Below are positions 10,253 to 20,609 of a DNA stretch of 64,000 nucleotides, in pieces (positions within the stretch are counted from its first letter, which is position 1; each line of letters starts with the position of its first letter). The stretch is taken from NCBI RefSeq assembly GCF_031119625.1, contig NZ_JAVHZV010000016.1:186001-250000 (forward strand). Direction: 5' to 3'. Position numbers and translations under genes: made by a program. The notes under the pieces are model-generated. The model had not been told where the DNA came from, made no database searches, and was given only the letters and a program-made list of their open reading frames with translations. The stretch is from Pseudomonas sp. G34 (lineage in GTDB: Bacteria; Pseudomonadota; Gammaproteobacteria; Pseudomonadales; Pseudomonadaceae).

Positions 10253-10280
10253 ATAATACTGATTTAATTCAGAAATTCAA
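10253..10280 (-). promoter_or_regulatory. Sigma-70 promoter of tRNA-Lys
   Basis: On the minus strand TTGAAT (10275-10280) and TATTAT (10253-10258) are separated by 16 bases, and the tRNA starts 14 bases downstream of the -10 element. Confidence 0.7.
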
Positions 10281-10298
10281 CACCCAGCGAAAAATTTT

Positions 10299-10973
10299 TT
10301 ACTGATAGCGCGTTGGGTCAGCCATGCCGGCGACGGCGAAACCGGCGGCACGCAACCGACAGCTGTCGCACTTGCCACAAGCTCGACCGTCGGCGTCCGC
10401 GAGGTAGCAGGATACGGTCAGGCCGTAATCCACACCCAGGCGCGAACCTGCCTGCACGATCTCGGCCTTGCTGAGCATCTGCAACGGCGCCTGGATGCGA
10501 ATGCGCTGCCCTTCCACGCCCATCCTGGTGGCCAGGTTGGCCATGCGCTCAAAGGCCTCCACGAATTCCGGCCGGCAGTCCGGGTAACCGGAGTAGTCGA
10601 CAGCGTTGACGCCGATGAAGATGTCCTGCGCGCCCAGCACTTCGGCCCAACCGAGCGCCAGGGACAGGAACACGGTATTGCGAGCAGGCACGTAGGTCAC
10701 CGGAATGCCCGTGGTCGGGGCCTGGGGCACGTCGATGCTGTCGTCGGTCAACGCCGAGCCGCCGATGCCGCCGAGGTTCATGCCAATGACCTTGTGCTCG
10801 ACCACGCCCAGCTGACGCGCAACGCGCTCGGCCGCCTGCAGCTCGGAACGGTGCCGCTGCCCGTAGTCGAAACTCATGCTGTAGCAGCGGTAACCCTGCT
10901 CTTTCGCCATCGCCACGACGGTGGCCGAATCCAGGCCACCGGACAGCAGGATGACCGCTTTCTTTTCACTCAT
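10299..10973 (-). CDS. queC: 7-cyano-7-deazaguanine (preQ0) synthase
   Basis: Converts 7-carboxy-7-deazaguanine to preQ0 with ATP and ammonia in queuosine synthesis. The 224-residue protein has the PP-loop SGGLDS at residues 11-16 and a C-terminal zinc site made from [17 protein letters not shown]. The ATG at 10973 gives the family N terminus [13 protein letters not shown]; upstream extension of the open frame is not supported. It follows queE with a one-base gap, so the two steps are translationally close. Confidence 0.95.
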   Translation of the reverse strand: MSEKKAVILLSGGLDSATVVAMAKEQGYRCYSMSFDYGQRHRSELQAAERVARQLGVVEHKVIGMNLGGIGGSALTDDSIDVPQAPTTGIPVTYVPARNTVFLSLALGWAEVLGAQDIFIGVNAVDYSGYPDCRPEFVEAFERMANLATRMGVEGQRIRIQAPLQMLSKAEIVQAGSRLGVDYGLTVSCYLADADGRACGKCDSCRLRAAGFAVAGMADPTRYQ

Positions 10974-10974
10974 G

Positions 10975-11622
10975 TCAGTGCCCCGGCTCGTCGTTCCAAA
11001 GAATCTTGTGCAGCTGCAGTTGCATGCGTACCGGCAGGTTGTCGGCAATCACCCACTCGGCCAGCTGTCGCCCGCTGACCTGGCCGTGGCTGGGCGAGAA
11101 CAACACCTCGTCCACACGCTCGGGCAGGCCGTACTGGATGACCTTGCTCACCGACCAGTCGTAGTCCTCACGGGAGCAGATCACGAACTTGACCTGATCG
11201 TGGGGCTGCAGGTGCTCGATGTTCTCGTAGCGGTTGCGGCCCATTTCTGCCGAGCCCGGGGTTTTCAGGTCGACGACCTTGCTGACCCGCGGATCCACAG
11301 CCGAAACGTCCAGGGCGCCGCTGGTTTCCAGGGAAACCTGGTAGCCGGCATCGCACAGTTTTTCGAGCAAGGGGATGCAGTTCGGCTGCGCCAGCGGCTC
11401 GCCGCCAGTGACACAGACATACCGCGGGCGATAGCTCGCGACCTGCTCGAGGATGGCATCCAGGGAGAGCAACTCGCCGCCGCTGAACGCGTAGGCGGTG
11501 TCGCAGTATTGACAGCGCAGGGGGCAGCCGGTCAGGCGTACGAATACCGTTGGCAAGCCAGCGGTACGCGCTTCCCCCTGCAACGAGAAGAAGATCTCGG
11601 TAATGCGCAGGGTATCTTTCAT
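10975..11622 (-). CDS. queE: 7-carboxy-7-deazaguanine synthase (radical SAM)
   Basis: Radical-SAM enzyme that rearranges carboxytetrahydropterin to 7-carboxy-7-deazaguanine. Visible features are [11 protein letters not shown] near the N terminus, the variant cluster motif CPLRCQYC (Cx3Cx2C) and [11 protein letters not shown] chose ATG 11622 because it gives the usual family start ([11 protein letters not shown]) and 215 residues. An in-frame ATG at 11655 would add 11 residues and has a GGAGG sequence only three bases before it, so the start is uncertain. Heads the queE-queC pair. Confidence 0.93.
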   Translation of the reverse strand: MKDTLRITEIFFSLQGEARTAGLPTVFVRLTGCPLRCQYCDTAYAFSGGELLSLDAILEQVASYRPRYVCVTGGEPLAQPNCIPLLEKLCDAGYQVSLETSGALDVSAVDPRVSKVVDLKTPGSAEMGRNRYENIEHLQPHDQVKFVICSREDYDWSVSKVIQYGLPERVDEVLFSPSHGQVSGRQLAEWVIADNLPVRMQLQLHKILWNDEPGH

Positions 11623-11754
11623 AAGGGCCACGGGCGTGACGGCGAAACAGGCCATCCGCCTCCGTTGCGAAAAAGGACGGCGATTCTAAACGAAAACACG
11701 CCCGGCAGGCATCTTTGCCCTCACCGACAACAGGATGAAAAAGCGCAGGCACAA

Positions 11755-11779
11755 AAAACCCGCGACAGGCGCGGGTTTT
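11755..11779 (-). terminator. Terminator of the tol-pal operon
   Basis: A 10-bp stem (11755-11764 with 11770-11779) with a five-base loop lies past the cpoB stop and continues into TTTTTTGTG-type sequence on the minus strand. Confidence 0.87.
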
Positions 11780-11795
11780 CGGAAGTGCTTTCAGC

Positions 11796-12617
11796 TCAGC
11801 GAATGCGCTGCAGATCGCGCTGCGCCAGCTGGGCGGCAGAAGTACCCGGGTACTGCGCGATGACCTGCTGGAGGATGCCCTTGGCCTTGTCGTTGTTGCC
11901 CAGGCGAATTTCCACATCGGCCAGCTTGTACAGCGAATCCGGCACCTTGGAGTGCTGCGGGTAGGCCTGGCTGACCTTGGCAAACGCCTGACCAGCGCCT
12001 TGCAGGTCACCCTTGGCGAGGTTCACCTCACCCAGCCAGTACTGCGCGTTACCGGCGTACTGGCTGTTGGGATAACGACGCAGGAAAGCGCCAAAGGCCT
12101 GGCTGGCCTTGTCGAAATCCTTGGCTTTGATGAGGTCGAAAGCTGCATCGTAGAACAGCTTTTCCTTGGCAGGATCGGCCGGCTCGCCGGAGGCTTGGGC
12201 CCCTGCGTCACCGGCGCCTGCGGAAGCACCACCGGCGCCATTGCTGGCACCTGCGGCTGAAGAATTCTGGGTGGCGGCAGCGCCAGCGGCGGCCCCACTG
12301 CTCAGTCGTTTGTCGAGGTCCTGATAACGCTCCAGGCTTTCCTGCTTCAAACGCTGAATATCGTTCTGCTGCTCTTCGAGCATGCCCCGCAGTTGCGCAA
12401 TTTCCTGCTGCATCTGCTGGAGCTGACTGAACAGCATGCCCTGCGCTGTAGATGGAGTTTGCACTCCACCTCCAGCGTAGGCGCCGGACGTGCCGCCACC
12501 GCCTGCCGGATAACCACTACCGTTGCCGGTACCGCCATCCTGAACGGGAACCTGAGCCCAAGCCGCAAGCGGCAGGCTCAGAGCCAAAACGGTTACTACA
12601 CGTCGGCACGTTCGCAT
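11796..12617 (-). CDS. cpoB: Cell division coordinator CpoB (YbgF), TPR periplasmic protein
   Basis: Periplasmic protein of 273 residues that in E. coli links peptidoglycan synthesis to Tol-mediated outer-membrane constriction. The signal peptide ends near AWA (residue 21). A glycine-rich stretch, a coiled coil at about 60-105 (rich in Gln and Glu), an Ala/Gly/Ser-rich linker at about 107-145, and three TPR-like repeats from about 152 to the end follow in order. It is the last gene of the tol-pal cluster, six bases after pal. Confidence 0.93.
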   Translation of the reverse strand: MRTCRRVVTVLALSLPLAAWAQVPVQDGGTGNGSGYPAGGGGTSGAYAGGGVQTPSTAQGMLFSQLQQMQQEIAQLRGMLEEQQNDIQRLKQESLERYQDLDKRLSSGAAAGAAATQNSSAAGASNGAGGASAGAGDAGAQASGEPADPAKEKLFYDAAFDLIKAKDFDKASQAFGAFLRRYPNSQYAGNAQYWLGEVNLAKGDLQGAGQAFAKVSQAYPQHSKVPDSLYKLADVEIRLGNNDKAKGILQQVIAQYPGTSAAQLAQRDLQRIR

Positions 12618-12623
12618 ATCGAA

Positions 12624-13121
12624 TTACTTACGCAGTTCGACGCGACGGTTCTGAGCCCAGGATTGCTCGTCGTTGCCAGTGGCAACAGGACGCTCTTCAC
12701 CGTAGGAAACAACTTCCAGCTGGGCTGGGGAAACACCCTGCAGGACCAGGTAGCGCTGCACGGCCTTGGCGCGACGCTCGCCCAGAGCCATGTTGTATTC
12801 GCGGGTACCGCGCTCGTCAGCGTGGCCTTCCAGAACGACGCGAGCGCCGTTGCCTTTCAGGTCCTTGGCATGAACGTCCAGAGCGCGCATGGCTTCCGGC
12901 TTCAGGTCAGAGCTGTCGTATTCGAAGTAGAAAGTGGTGATAGCGCGCAGAGCGGCTTCTTCACTCAGGCTACCGTCAACAGCGCCGGTGTTTGCACCGT
13001 AGCCAGCGTTCGGATCTACAGCGCCTTCGCCAGCGGTGTCACCGCCCTTGGAGGAACAGCCAACAGCCACGGCGAGAGCCAGGCTCAGTGCAGCAAACTT
13101 GCCAAATTTCAGCATTTCCAT
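12624..13121 (-). CDS. pal: Peptidoglycan-associated lipoprotein Pal (OprL)
   Basis: Outer-membrane lipoprotein that binds peptidoglycan and TolB. The 165-residue precursor has a lipobox AVAVGC (Cys22) and a C-terminal OmpA-like domain with [23 protein letters not shown] and QNRRVEL. AGGAG lies six bases before the chosen ATG, and a second in-frame ATG is two codons in. In P. aeruginosa this is OprL. It sits between tolB and cpoB. Confidence 0.96.
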   Translation of the reverse strand: MEMLKFGKFAALSLALAVAVGCSSKGGDTAGEGAVDPNAGYGANTGAVDGSLSEEAALRAITTFYFEYDSSDLKPEAMRALDVHAKDLKGNGARVVLEGHADERGTREYNMALGERRAKAVQRYLVLQGVSPAQLEVVSYGEERPVATGNDEQSWAQNRRVELRK

Positions 13122-13178
13122 GTGTAACTCCTAATGAACCCCAGTGTGTTAAGCATCAAACAGGTAAAGCACCGCGCA

Positions 13179-14477
13179 TCAGTTCAGGAAGGGGGACCAG
13201 GATGGCTCTCGAACTTCGCCTTGAGCGGTAGGAAGAGGGAGCCTAACGCGACCATTGGTGGACGCTAACATCAGGACTCCCCGCCCCTGCTGGCGGGTAG
13301 CGTAGATTATCATGGTGCCGTTGGGCGCAACAGTAGGCGACTCATCCAAACTTGTGTCGGAAAGAATTCGCAGATTGCCACGCTCAAGATCCTGAGCCGC
13401 TACCTTGAACACGGTGTAACCATCCTGGCGATGAATCATTACCAGGGTCTTTTCGTCGGCAGACAATTTAGGGTTGGCATTGTAGTTGCCGACGAAGGTC
13501 ACTCGTTCGACCGCACCAGAGTTGATGTTGGTCTTGTAGATTTGCGGCTTGCCCGAGCGGTCGGAGGTGAAATAGATGGTCTGCCCATCCTTGCCCCAGA
13601 ACGGCTCGGTATCGATAGCCGAATGATTGGTGACCCGGCGCAGGTTCCGCGAACCCATGTCCATCACGTAGATTTCCGGGTTGCCGTCGCGCGACAGGGT
13701 GAACGCCAGCTTGGTACCGTCCGGCGACCAGGCCGGTGCACCGTTGAGGCCTTCGAAGTTGGTGACCTGCTCGCGGCGACCGGTGTCGATGTGCTGCACG
13801 AAGATACGCGGGCGCTTCTGCTCGAACGACACGTAGGCGATACGCTTGCCGTCGGAAGCGAACGAAGGCGACAGGATCGGCTCGCGCGACTGCAGCAAGG
13901 TCACTGCACGGGCGCCGTCATAGTCGGAACGCTGCAGGGTGTAGCGGGTGTTATTCACCCCGAAGCGCTCGGCGGTGACGTACAGCATGCGGGTGGAGAA
14001 CGCACCCTTGACGCCGGTGAGCTTCTCGAACGACTGGTCGGCGATATGGTGAGCCATGTCGCGCAGTTGATCGGTGCTGCCACCCACGGTACCGGTCAGC
14101 ACTTGCTGCTCGGTGGCCACGTTGAACAGGGCGAACTGCACCTGCAGGCGCGCGCCATTGGGCACGATGTTGCCGACCAGCACGTACTGGGCGCCGAGTG
14201 CCTTCCAGTCGCGGTAGATGACTTCACTGCCCTGGGTCGGCAGGCTGATCATGTTCTGCCGCGGGATCGGTTCGAACACGCCGGAGTTGCGCAGGTCGTT
14301 GCCGACGATGGTGGCGATGTCTTCCGGCAGCACGTTGCCGCCCTGCCAGCCGAAGGGCACCACGGCGATGGGGGTGGCTCGATCAGTACCGGTACTGATG
14401 ACCAAGGGGTCGGCCGCTTGCACGCTACCGACCAGCATGGCCAGACCCAGTACAACGATTCGCATCAGGGTATTCAC
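13179..14477 (-). CDS. tolB: Tol-Pal system beta-propeller protein TolB
   Basis: Periplasmic protein of 432 residues, with a signal peptide ending at VQA (about residue 21), an N-terminal alpha/beta domain and a six-bladed WD40-like propeller from about residue 170. Propeller repeats are visible as [20 protein letters not shown] and related blocks. Translation probably starts at GTG 14477, which overlaps the tolA stop by four bases (GTGA); an ATG four codons later is an alternative. GGAGG precedes it. Confidence 0.94.
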   Translation of the reverse strand: MNTLMRIVVLGLAMLVGSVQAADPLVISTGTDRATPIAVVPFGWQGGNVLPEDIATIVGNDLRNSGVFEPIPRQNMISLPTQGSEVIYRDWKALGAQYVLVGNIVPNGARLQVQFALFNVATEQQVLTGTVGGSTDQLRDMAHHIADQSFEKLTGVKGAFSTRMLYVTAERFGVNNTRYTLQRSDYDGARAVTLLQSREPILSPSFASDGKRIAYVSFEQKRPRIFVQHIDTGRREQVTNFEGLNGAPAWSPDGTKLAFTLSRDGNPEIYVMDMGSRNLRRVTNHSAIDTEPFWGKDGQTIYFTSDRSGKPQIYKTNINSGAVERVTFVGNYNANPKLSADEKTLVMIHRQDGYTVFKVAAQDLERGNLRILSDTSLDESPTVAPNGTMIIYATRQQGRGVLMLASTNGRVRLPLPTAQGEVREPSWSPFLN

Positions 14478-15487
14478 AGACCTAAATCCTCCGGTTTGAA
14501 GACGGCACGACGCTGCCGGTAGAGCCGATCGAACGTGGCGCGATCAAGTTGCTGCATTTCCACGATGCGCCCCACGTTGCGCACCGCCTGTACCGCTGAA
14601 CTGTCGAAAGGCGCATCACCACTGGAGCGGCTGACGCTGGCGTTGGTGATGGTGCCGTCTGGCAGCATCTCGATCAGCACTTCGACACTCATGCCGTTGC
14701 GAGCGGACGGCGGACGTCGCCACTGCTCGCTCACCAGCTTGACGATCAGATCGTCGAGACTGCCGGCTACCTGGTCACCCTGGGTTTCGGCCAACGCCTG
14801 CTGCCGCTCGGTGTCCTCGGACAGCAGTTCGGCCAGGGCCGCCGCTTTCTTGTCCTCGACAGCCTTGCGCTCGGCAGCCTGCGCAGCCTTCTTCTTGGCA
14901 TCCTCGGCGGCTTTCTTTTTAGCGGCCTCGGCTGCTGCTTTCTTCTTGGCTTCTTCGGCTGCCTTCTTCTTGGCATCCTCGGCAGCTTTCTTCTTCGCCT
15001 CGGCTTCGGCGGCCTTCTTCTTGTCGGCCTCCAGCGCAGCTTTCGCCTTGGCTACATCTGCAAGTTTCTTCTGTTCGGCAGCCTTGGCTGCCGCATCCGC
15101 TTCGGCCTTCTTGGCCGCATCGGCCTTTTGAGCCTCTTCGGCTTTCTTTTGTTCCGCCGCTTTGGCCTGCGCCTGCTTCTGCGCTTCAGCCTTGGCCTGC
15201 GCCTGCTTTTCGGCCTCGGCCTTCTTCTGCTCGAGCTGCTCGGTCTCGAACTGCGGCGCGGCGGTCTTCTTGGCTTCACCCGCAATCTTCTGATTGGTCT
15301 GGGTGGTGGCCTGGCTCTGCGACTTCAGTTGGTACAGGGTAGCCTGCACGATCGGTTTTGCAGGCGGCAGCTCGGGTGCGAAGGCAAAACTGACGAACAG
15401 CATGCCGAACATCAGCACGTGCAGCCCTACGGCCCAGACCACCGGCCAGAACAGGCTTTCCGAAGGTGAGCGTTCACGCTGCTGCAT
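14474..15487 (-). CDS. tolA: Inner-membrane spanning protein TolA
   Basis: Connects the TolQR motor to Pal and TolB. The 337-residue protein has a short cytoplasmic start, one transmembrane helix at about residues 15-37, a very long Lys/Ala/Glu helix (about 65-235, many KKAAEEA-type repeats) and a compact C-terminal domain D3. The repetitive helix explains the long open frames on both strands over 14.7-15.3 kb, which I treat as shadows. Start overlaps the tolR stop by one base and the end overlaps tolB. Confidence 0.95.
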   Translation of the reverse strand: MQQRERSPSESLFWPVVWAVGLHVLMFGMLFVSFAFAPELPPAKPIVQATLYQLKSQSQATTQTNQKIAGEAKKTAAPQFETEQLEQKKAEAEKQAQAKAEAQKQAQAKAAEQKKAEEAQKADAAKKAEADAAAKAAEQKKLADVAKAKAALEADKKKAAEAEAKKKAAEDAKKKAAEEAKKKAAAEAAKKKAAEDAKKKAAQAAERKAVEDKKAAALAELLSEDTERQQALAETQGDQVAGSLDDLIVKLVSEQWRRPPSARNGMSVEVLIEMLPDGTITNASVSRSSGDAPFDSSAVQAVRNVGRIVEMQQLDRATFDRLYRQRRAVFKPEDLGL

Positions 15488-15945
15488 CAGGGCGCCTCGG
15501 TGATCAGGCCGACGTTACCCACGCCCGCCTGCTGCAGACCGCCCATGGCGGACATCACGGTACCGTAATCGACGGCCTTGTCGCCGCGCACGAAGACCTG
15601 CACCTGCTTACCCTGGCTGCGGGTCTGGTTGATGATGGCAGTCACTGCACGGGTCATTTCATCCAGGGTCAGTGCGCGATCCTGAACGGTATCGGTGTCC
15701 ACTTCGGTGCCCATGTTCCAGTAGTACGACTTGTCGGACTTGATGGAAATGGTCAGCACCTGGGAGTCGTTGTCCTGGGGCAGCACTTCGCTGCTGACCT
15801 GGGGCAGGTCGACCTTTACGCCCTGGTTGAGCATCGGCGCCGTCACCATGAAGATGACCAGCAGCACCAACATCACGTCGATGTAGGGCACCACGTTCAT
15901 CTCGGCGACGGGCTTGCGTCTGTTGCGAATTCTGGCTCTGGCCAT
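15487..15945 (-). CDS. tolR: Proton-channel subunit TolR
   Basis: ExbD/TolR-family inner-membrane protein of 152 residues. The single helix at about 18-40 contains the proton-carrying aspartate in VPYIDVMLVLLVIF. A periplasmic domain follows. It works with TolQ to turn proton flow into TolA movement. It is 33 bases downstream of tolQ and its stop shares a base with the tolA start. Confidence 0.96.
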   Translation of the reverse strand: MARARIRNRRKPVAEMNVVPYIDVMLVLLVIFMVTAPMLNQGVKVDLPQVSSEVLPQDNDSQVLTISIKSDKSYYWNMGTEVDTDTVQDRALTLDEMTRAVTAIINQTRSQGKQVQVFVRGDKAVDYGTVMSAMGGLQQAGVGNVGLITEAP

Positions 15946-15978
15946 GGTCTTGAAACCTGTATTGAGTGCGCCGGAAGC

Positions 15979-16680
15979 TTATTCTTCGCTGCTGTGTACT
16001 TTGCGGTGCAGGATCGCCTGGAATTCGTCGGCGAAGGTGTAGTAACGCGAGATCAGCATTTCGCCGCGGGCAGCGAAACGGTTGTAGGCGATAACCGCCG
16101 GGATCGCCGCGAACAGGCCGATGGCCGTGGCGATCAGTGCCTCGGCAATGCCGGGCGCTACGGTGGCCAGGGTCGCCTGCTGCACCTGCGCAAGGCCGCG
16201 GAAGGAGTTCATGATCCCCCACACGGTGCCGAACAGACCGATGTACGGGCTGGTGGAGCCGACGGTGGCAAGGAACGGCAGGCTCTGCTCGAGCTTCTCT
16301 TCCTCGCGGGAGATGGCCACACGCATGGCACGGGCCACGCCATCCATCACCGCATCGGGGTCCATGCCCGGTTGCTGGCGCAGGCGGGAAAACTCCTTGA
16401 AGCCGGCGCGAAAGATCTGCTCCAGGCCGGAATCCGGATCCGGGTTGCTACCGGCCTGACGATAGAGCTTGGACAGGTCGATCCCCGACCAGAAACGCTC
16501 CTCGAAGCTGTCGAGCGCTCGCTTGGCCGAGCGCAGGAAATTGCTACGCTGGAAAATCATCACCCACGACATGACCGAAGCGGCCACCAGGGTCAGCATT
16601 ACCAACTGCACCACCAGGCTGGCGTTGCTGATCAGACTCCACATCGACATGTGGTCAACGGCATTTGCGTTGGCTTCCAC
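15979..16680 (-). CDS. tolQ: Proton-channel subunit TolQ
   Basis: MotA/TolQ/ExbB-family protein of 233 residues with three transmembrane helices (about 15-37, 135-157 and 170-195). The latter two contain SPYIGLFGTVWGIM and the small-residue pattern typical of the TolQ pore. The start is GTG at 16680 behind AGGAGAG; no nearby ATG has comparable support. It follows ybgC by two bases. Confidence 0.95.
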   Translation of the reverse strand: MEANANAVDHMSMWSLISNASLVVQLVMLTLVAASVMSWVMIFQRSNFLRSAKRALDSFEERFWSGIDLSKLYRQAGSNPDPDSGLEQIFRAGFKEFSRLRQQPGMDPDAVMDGVARAMRVAISREEEKLEQSLPFLATVGSTSPYIGLFGTVWGIMNSFRGLAQVQQATLATVAPGIAEALIATAIGLFAAIPAVIAYNRFAARGEMLISRYYTFADEFQAILHRKVHSSEE

Positions 16681-16682
16681 GC

Positions 16683-17138
16683 TTACTCTCCTGCTGTAGG
16701 TATACCGGCACCGTCACCCTGCTCAGCGAACGCCGTTCGCAGAGACGGGGGCATGGCCCGGGGTTTGAAATTATCGGCGCGCACGCAGGCCACCAGAAAC
16801 TGCCCTTCGCAGAGCAGCACGTTATCCGCAACCCGCCTCACTTGTTGACGAAAGCGCAGGCTGGCACGGTTCAATTCGCTTACTTCGGCACTGATCAGCA
16901 GTTCGTCGTCCAGCCGCGCCGGCGCGTGGTAGCGCGCCTCGCTGGAGTGCACGACGAACAGCAGCCCCTCGGCGGCCAACGTCGACTGGGAAAACCCCAG
17001 CTCACGCAGTCGCTCGGTACGGGCCCGTTCCATGAATTTGAGGTAGTTGACGTAGTAGACGACTCCGCCCGCATCGGTGTCCTCGTAATAGACACGACAG
17101 CGGTGGGCGAACGACGGATCGGCCTCTTGCGCGCGCAT
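16683..17138 (-). CDS. ybgC: Tol-associated acyl-CoA thioesterase YbgC
   Basis: Hot-dog-fold thioesterase of 151 residues that hydrolyses short- to long-chain acyl-CoA or acyl-ACP and is encoded first in the tol-pal cluster of many proteobacteria. The motif [19 protein letters not shown] carries the catalytic aspartate. I chose ATG 17138 because conserved sequence begins there; the frame extends upstream but with no conserved sequence. It is 48 bases downstream of ruvB, so the ruv and tol genes may be read together. Confidence 0.92.
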   Translation of the reverse strand: MRAQEADPSFAHRCRVYYEDTDAGGVVYYVNYLKFMERARTERLRELGFSQSTLAAEGLLFVVHSSEARYHAPARLDDELLISAEVSELNRASLRFRQQVRRVADNVLLCEGQFLVACVRADNFKPRAMPPSLRTAFAEQGDGAGIPTAGE

Positions 17139-17186
17139 ACTAGTGCCAGCCCGGTGTCTTGCCAATCGGCCGCGCAAGTATTTTTT

Positions 17187-18242
17187 TCATGGCGCATCTC
17201 CATCGTTGAACAGGTCGAGCGTCGGGCGCTCGTCCATGCGCTTGGGCGTATTCAGGCCGAAGTGCAGGTAAGCGTGGCGGGTCACCACGCGCCCTCTGGG
17301 CGTACGCATGATGTAACCCTGCTGAATCAGGTACGGCTCGAGCACATCTTCGATGGTATGCCGCTCCTCGCTGATGGCTGCCGCCAGGCTATCGACACCG
17401 ACCGGGCCGCCATCGAATTTCTCGATCATGGTCAGCAGCAGGCGGCGATCCTGGTGATCGAACCCGCGCTCGTCGACATCCAGCAGGTTCAGCGCCAGGT
17501 CGGCAATCTGCCGGGTGATATCGCCCTGCCCGCGCACTTGCGCGAAGTCGCGCACGCGACGCAGCAGGCGGTTGGCGATCCGCGGCGTACCGCGAGCGCG
17601 ACGGGCAATTTCGAACGCGCCCTGGGACTCGATGGGCAAACCGAGGATGCCGGCCGCGCGCATGATGATGGTGGCCAGGTCTTCGGTGTTGTAGAACTCG
17701 AGGCGCTGCACGATGCCGAAGCGATCACGCAGCGGGTTGGTCAGCATGCCTGCGCGGGTGGTCGCGCCAACCAGGGTGAAGGGCGGCAGGTCGAGCTTGA
17801 TCGAGCGCGCCGCTGGCCCCTCGCCGATCATGATATCGAGCTGGAAATCCTCCATCGCCGGATACAGTACTTCCTCGACGATGGGGGAAAGACGGTGGAT
17901 TTCGTCGATAAACAACACATCGCCAGGCTCAAGATTGGTCAGCAGCGCTGCCAGGTCACCCGGGCGCTCGAGCACCGGCCCCGACGTGCTCTTGATGGAA
18001 ACGTTCATTTCCTGGGCGATGATGTTGGCCAGGGTGGTCTTGCCCAGCCCCGGCGGGCCGAAGATCAGCGTGTGATCGAGTGACTCCTTGCGCCCACGAG
18101 CTGCCTGGATGAACAACTCCATCTGCTCGCGCACCACCGGCTGGCCGATGTACTCGGCCAGCTTGAGCGGGCGAATGGCGCGGTCGACCTGCTCGTCGCG
18201 GTCGCGACCGCCCGCCGTCACCAACCTGTCGGCGTCGAGCAT
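17187..18242 (-). CDS. ruvB: Holliday junction helicase subunit RuvB
   Basis: AAA+ motor of branch migration, 351 residues. Visible motifs are Walker [10 protein letters not shown] near residue 62, Walker B FIDEIHRL, sensor 1 LVGATTRAG, and a C-terminal winged-helix domain with [13 protein letters not shown]. The start ATG directly follows the ruvA stop. Works with RuvA and RuvC on recombination intermediates. Confidence 0.97.
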   Translation of the reverse strand: MLDADRLVTAGGRDRDEQVDRAIRPLKLAEYIGQPVVREQMELFIQAARGRKESLDHTLIFGPPGLGKTTLANIIAQEMNVSIKSTSGPVLERPGDLAALLTNLEPGDVLFIDEIHRLSPIVEEVLYPAMEDFQLDIMIGEGPAARSIKLDLPPFTLVGATTRAGMLTNPLRDRFGIVQRLEFYNTEDLATIIMRAAGILGLPIESQGAFEIARRARGTPRIANRLLRRVRDFAQVRGQGDITRQIADLALNLLDVDERGFDHQDRRLLLTMIEKFDGGPVGVDSLAAAISEERHTIEDVLEPYLIQQGYIMRTPRGRVVTRHAYLHFGLNTPKRMDERPTLDLFNDGDAP

Positions 18243-18848
18243 CTAGAGCATTCCTTTCAGCGCGCGGCGGATCATGTCTTCACTACTCAAACCATCTTCT
18301 TTGACTGCCGAAACGGCGCGACTGGCTTCCTGAGGCTTGTAGCCCAGCGAGATAAGCGCACTCACCGCATCATTCTCCGCGCTTGAGACTGCGCCCCCGG
18401 CACGAGGTTCAACCACCAGTGGCGCCATGCCAGGCACTGCCTCCCAGGCCTTGAAGCGATCCTTGAGCTCGACCAGCAAACGCTCGGCGGTCTTCTTGCC
18501 GACGCCGGGAATCTTCACCAGCGCGGCGGTATCCTGGGCCTGCACGCAACGCACCAGCTCGTCGATTTCCAACCCGGACATCAGCGCCAGGGCCAATTTG
18601 GGCCCCACCCCATTGAGGCGGATCAGTTCGCGGAACAGCTCGCGCTCGCGCTTCTCGAAAAAGCCATACAGCAGGTGAGCATCCTCGCGCACCACCAGAT
18701 GGGTGTGCAGCGTCAGCGGCTCGCCTACCGGGGGCAAACGGTACAACGTGGTCATGGGGACTTCCAGCTCATAGCCCAGACCGTTCACATCCAGAATCAA
18801 ATGCGGCGGCTGCTTCTCCGCCAGGGTGCCGCGTAAACGTCCGATCAC
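18243..18848 (-). CDS. ruvA: Holliday junction DNA-binding subunit RuvA
   Basis: Tetrameric junction-binding protein of 201 residues that loads RuvB. Begins [15 protein letters not shown] as in other pseudomonads; the start is GTG at 18848 with GAGGAA eight bases upstream. An ATG at 18863 overlaps that ribosome-binding site and is less likely. Two helix-hairpin-helix motifs ([10 protein letters not shown] and [12 protein letters not shown]) and a C-terminal domain ending IRRALKGML are present. Confidence 0.96.
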   Translation of the reverse strand: MIGRLRGTLAEKQPPHLILDVNGLGYELEVPMTTLYRLPPVGEPLTLHTHLVVREDAHLLYGFFEKRERELFRELIRLNGVGPKLALALMSGLEIDELVRCVQAQDTAALVKIPGVGKKTAERLLVELKDRFKAWEAVPGMAPLVVEPRAGGAVSSAENDAVSALISLGYKPQEASRAVSAVKEDGLSSEDMIRRALKGML

Positions 18849-18931
18849 CGACGCATTCCTCACATAGAAGGTTCAATACCGGCCAAGGTCACGTGCAGCC
18901 TGCAACAGGCTGCTACCGACCTGAACGATGC

Positions 18932-19456
18932 TTATAAACGAAGCCGCCCGCCGCGCCGCTTGGCGCCGGCCAGGCCATGGGGAATCAGGCTCTGCCGGTG
19001 GTGGGCGTGACACAGGGCGATACCCAGGGCATCGGAGGCGTCGATCTGCGGCTTCTGCACCAGCTTGAGCAGGTGCATGACCATCATCTGCACCTGTTCC
19101 TTGTCGGCCCCGCCGGTGCCGACTACTGCCTGCTTGACCTGGGTCGCGGTGTATTCACTGACCTCCAGGCCCGCCTCGACCGCCGCGACGATCGCGGCAC
19201 CCCGCGCCTGGCCAAGCTTGAGCGCGGAATCGGCATTGCGCGCCATGAACACCTGCTCGATGCCCATGGTGACCGGACCGAAGGTGCGAATCACCTCGCT
19301 TACCCCACGAAACACGATCTGCAGGCGCTCGGCCAGCGGCCCGCCGCCGGTACGGATACACCCTGAGGCCACGTATTCGCAGGTGCGCCCGGTATCGCGT
19401 ATCACCCCGTAGCCGGTAATGCGGGAACCGGGGTCGATTCCCAGAATCAGCGTCAT
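18932..19456 (-). CDS. ruvC: Crossover junction endodeoxyribonuclease RuvC
   Basis: Resolvase of 174 residues that cuts Holliday junctions. The acidic active site is visible as [10 protein letters not shown] (Asp8), MGIEQVF and [14 protein letters not shown]. The ATG at 19456 gives the standard N terminus [10 protein letters not shown]; an ATG three codons upstream is also possible but sits on the GGGTGG ribosome-binding site. It precedes ruvA by 83 bases. Confidence 0.96.
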   Translation of the reverse strand: MTLILGIDPGSRITGYGVIRDTGRTCEYVASGCIRTGGGPLAERLQIVFRGVSEVIRTFGPVTMGIEQVFMARNADSALKLGQARGAAIVAAVEAGLEVSEYTATQVKQAVVGTGGADKEQVQMMVMHLLKLVQKPQIDASDALGIALCHAHHRQSLIPHGLAGAKRRGGRLRL

Positions 19457-19590
19457 GCCAGTCATCCACCCGTGGCCTTGACTGCCACACTGTCTATTTA
19501 TCCAGGCGCGAGTATAGGGGCGCCGAGCGCCAGCCGTCACCCAAAGGATTCGCCCAGGCGCCAAGCGACGCCCAACCAACCCGCGCCCAT

Positions 19591-19626
19591 AAAAAAGCCG
19601 GAAGCGCACAGCGGCAAACTTCCGGC
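19591..19626 (-). terminator. Terminator after yebC
   Basis: An 8-bp stem (19597-19604 with 19619-19626) follows the yebC stop on the minus strand and is followed by six Ts. Confidence 0.82.
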
Positions 19627-19643
19627 CCGGATGCAGCGCTGGA

Positions 19644-20390
19644 TCAGCCCAGCTGCTCCATGATCTCGTCGGAGACTTCGGCGTTGTGGTAGACGTTCTG
19701 CACGTCGTCCAGGTCTTCGAGCATGTCGATCAGCTTGAAGACTTTCTGCGCGGTTTCCAGATCGCTGATTGGCGCACTGATCGACGGGATCATGGCGATC
19801 TCCGCCTCCTCGGCCTTGAAGCCGGCAGCCGCCAGGGCTTCGTTGACGGCGTGGAACTCGGTAAAGCTGGTCGACACCAGGGCCGCGCCCTCCTCACCCA
19901 TCTCCACGTCATCGGCGCCTGCTTCCAGGGCCGCTTCCATCAGTGCGTCTTCGTCAACCGAGGCGAAGCTGATCTGCCCCTTGCGCTCGAACATATAGGC
20001 GACCGAACCATCGGTGCCGAGGTTGCCGCCGCATTTGCTGAAGGCATGGCGCACTTCGGCGGCGGTACGGTTGCGGTTATCGGTCATCACTTCGACGATG
20101 ATCGCCACACCGCTCGGCGCATAGCCTTCGTAGCTGAACTCGACGACGTTGTCGGCTTCGTTGTTGCCGGCGCCCCGGGCGATGGCGCGATCGATCACGT
20201 CACGCGACATGTTGTTGGTCAGCGCCTTGTCGACCGCCAGGCGCAAACGCGGGTTATCCGCGGGGATCGGGCCGCCGTGCTTGGCGGCGACCGTCAGCTC
20301 GCGAATCAGCTTGGTGAAGATCTTGCCGCGCTTGGCGTCCTGACGCCCCTTGCGGTGCTTGATGTTGGCCCATTTGGAATGACCAGCCAT
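19644..20390 (-). CDS. yebC: YebC/PmpR-family regulatory protein
   Basis: A 248-residue YebC-family protein starting [22 protein letters not shown]. Family members have been described both as DNA-binding transcription regulators (PmpR represses the PQS regulator gene pqsR in P. aeruginosa) and as translation factors relieving ribosome stalling. Sequence alone does not separate these roles. GGAG precedes the ATG. It lies between aspS and ruvC as in other pseudomonads. Confidence 0.92.
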   Translation of the reverse strand: MAGHSKWANIKHRKGRQDAKRGKIFTKLIRELTVAAKHGGPIPADNPRLRLAVDKALTNNMSRDVIDRAIARGAGNNEADNVVEFSYEGYAPSGVAIIVEVMTDNRNRTAAEVRHAFSKCGGNLGTDGSVAYMFERKGQISFASVDEDALMEAALEAGADDVEMGEEGAALVSTSFTEFHAVNEALAAAGFKAEEAEIAMIPSISAPISDLETAQKVFKLIDMLEDLDDVQNVYHNAEVSDEIMEQLG

Positions 20391-20609
20391 AACTCACTCC
20401 ATTTCCTTCAAATTAGTTTGCAGCGGGCATAAGCCGAGATGAGAACCGTCGCGAGCGCAGATCAGGCAAGGCAGAGCCCGCTCCCGGCGGGCTGCTGCAT
20501 TCACCACATCCTTGTGGATCACGGAAAGCGGTGAGAAAGCGCAGTTTGCTGTAGCAAATGAGCATTTCGAACCGCTTTCCAACGCAGCATGATCAAGCGC
20601 AGCAGGTTA
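20391..20609 (-). other. Structured intergenic region between aspS and yebC
   Basis: No gene is visible. The region holds a 7-bp stem at 20475-20493 (AGCCCGC/GCGGGCT) and a larger structure: GGAAAGCGGT at 20523-20532 pairs perfectly with 20571-20580, enclosing an inner TTTGCT/AGCAAA hairpin at 20545-20558. Neither ends in a T tract. It may be an mRNA processing or stabilising element, or a repeated extragenic element. Confidence 0.5.

Noticed and set aside
14535..15469. Ser/Ala/Phe- and Leu-rich frames opposite tolA that look like membrane proteins
   Set aside because: They arise from the complement of the Lys/Ala/Glu repeats of the TolA helix.
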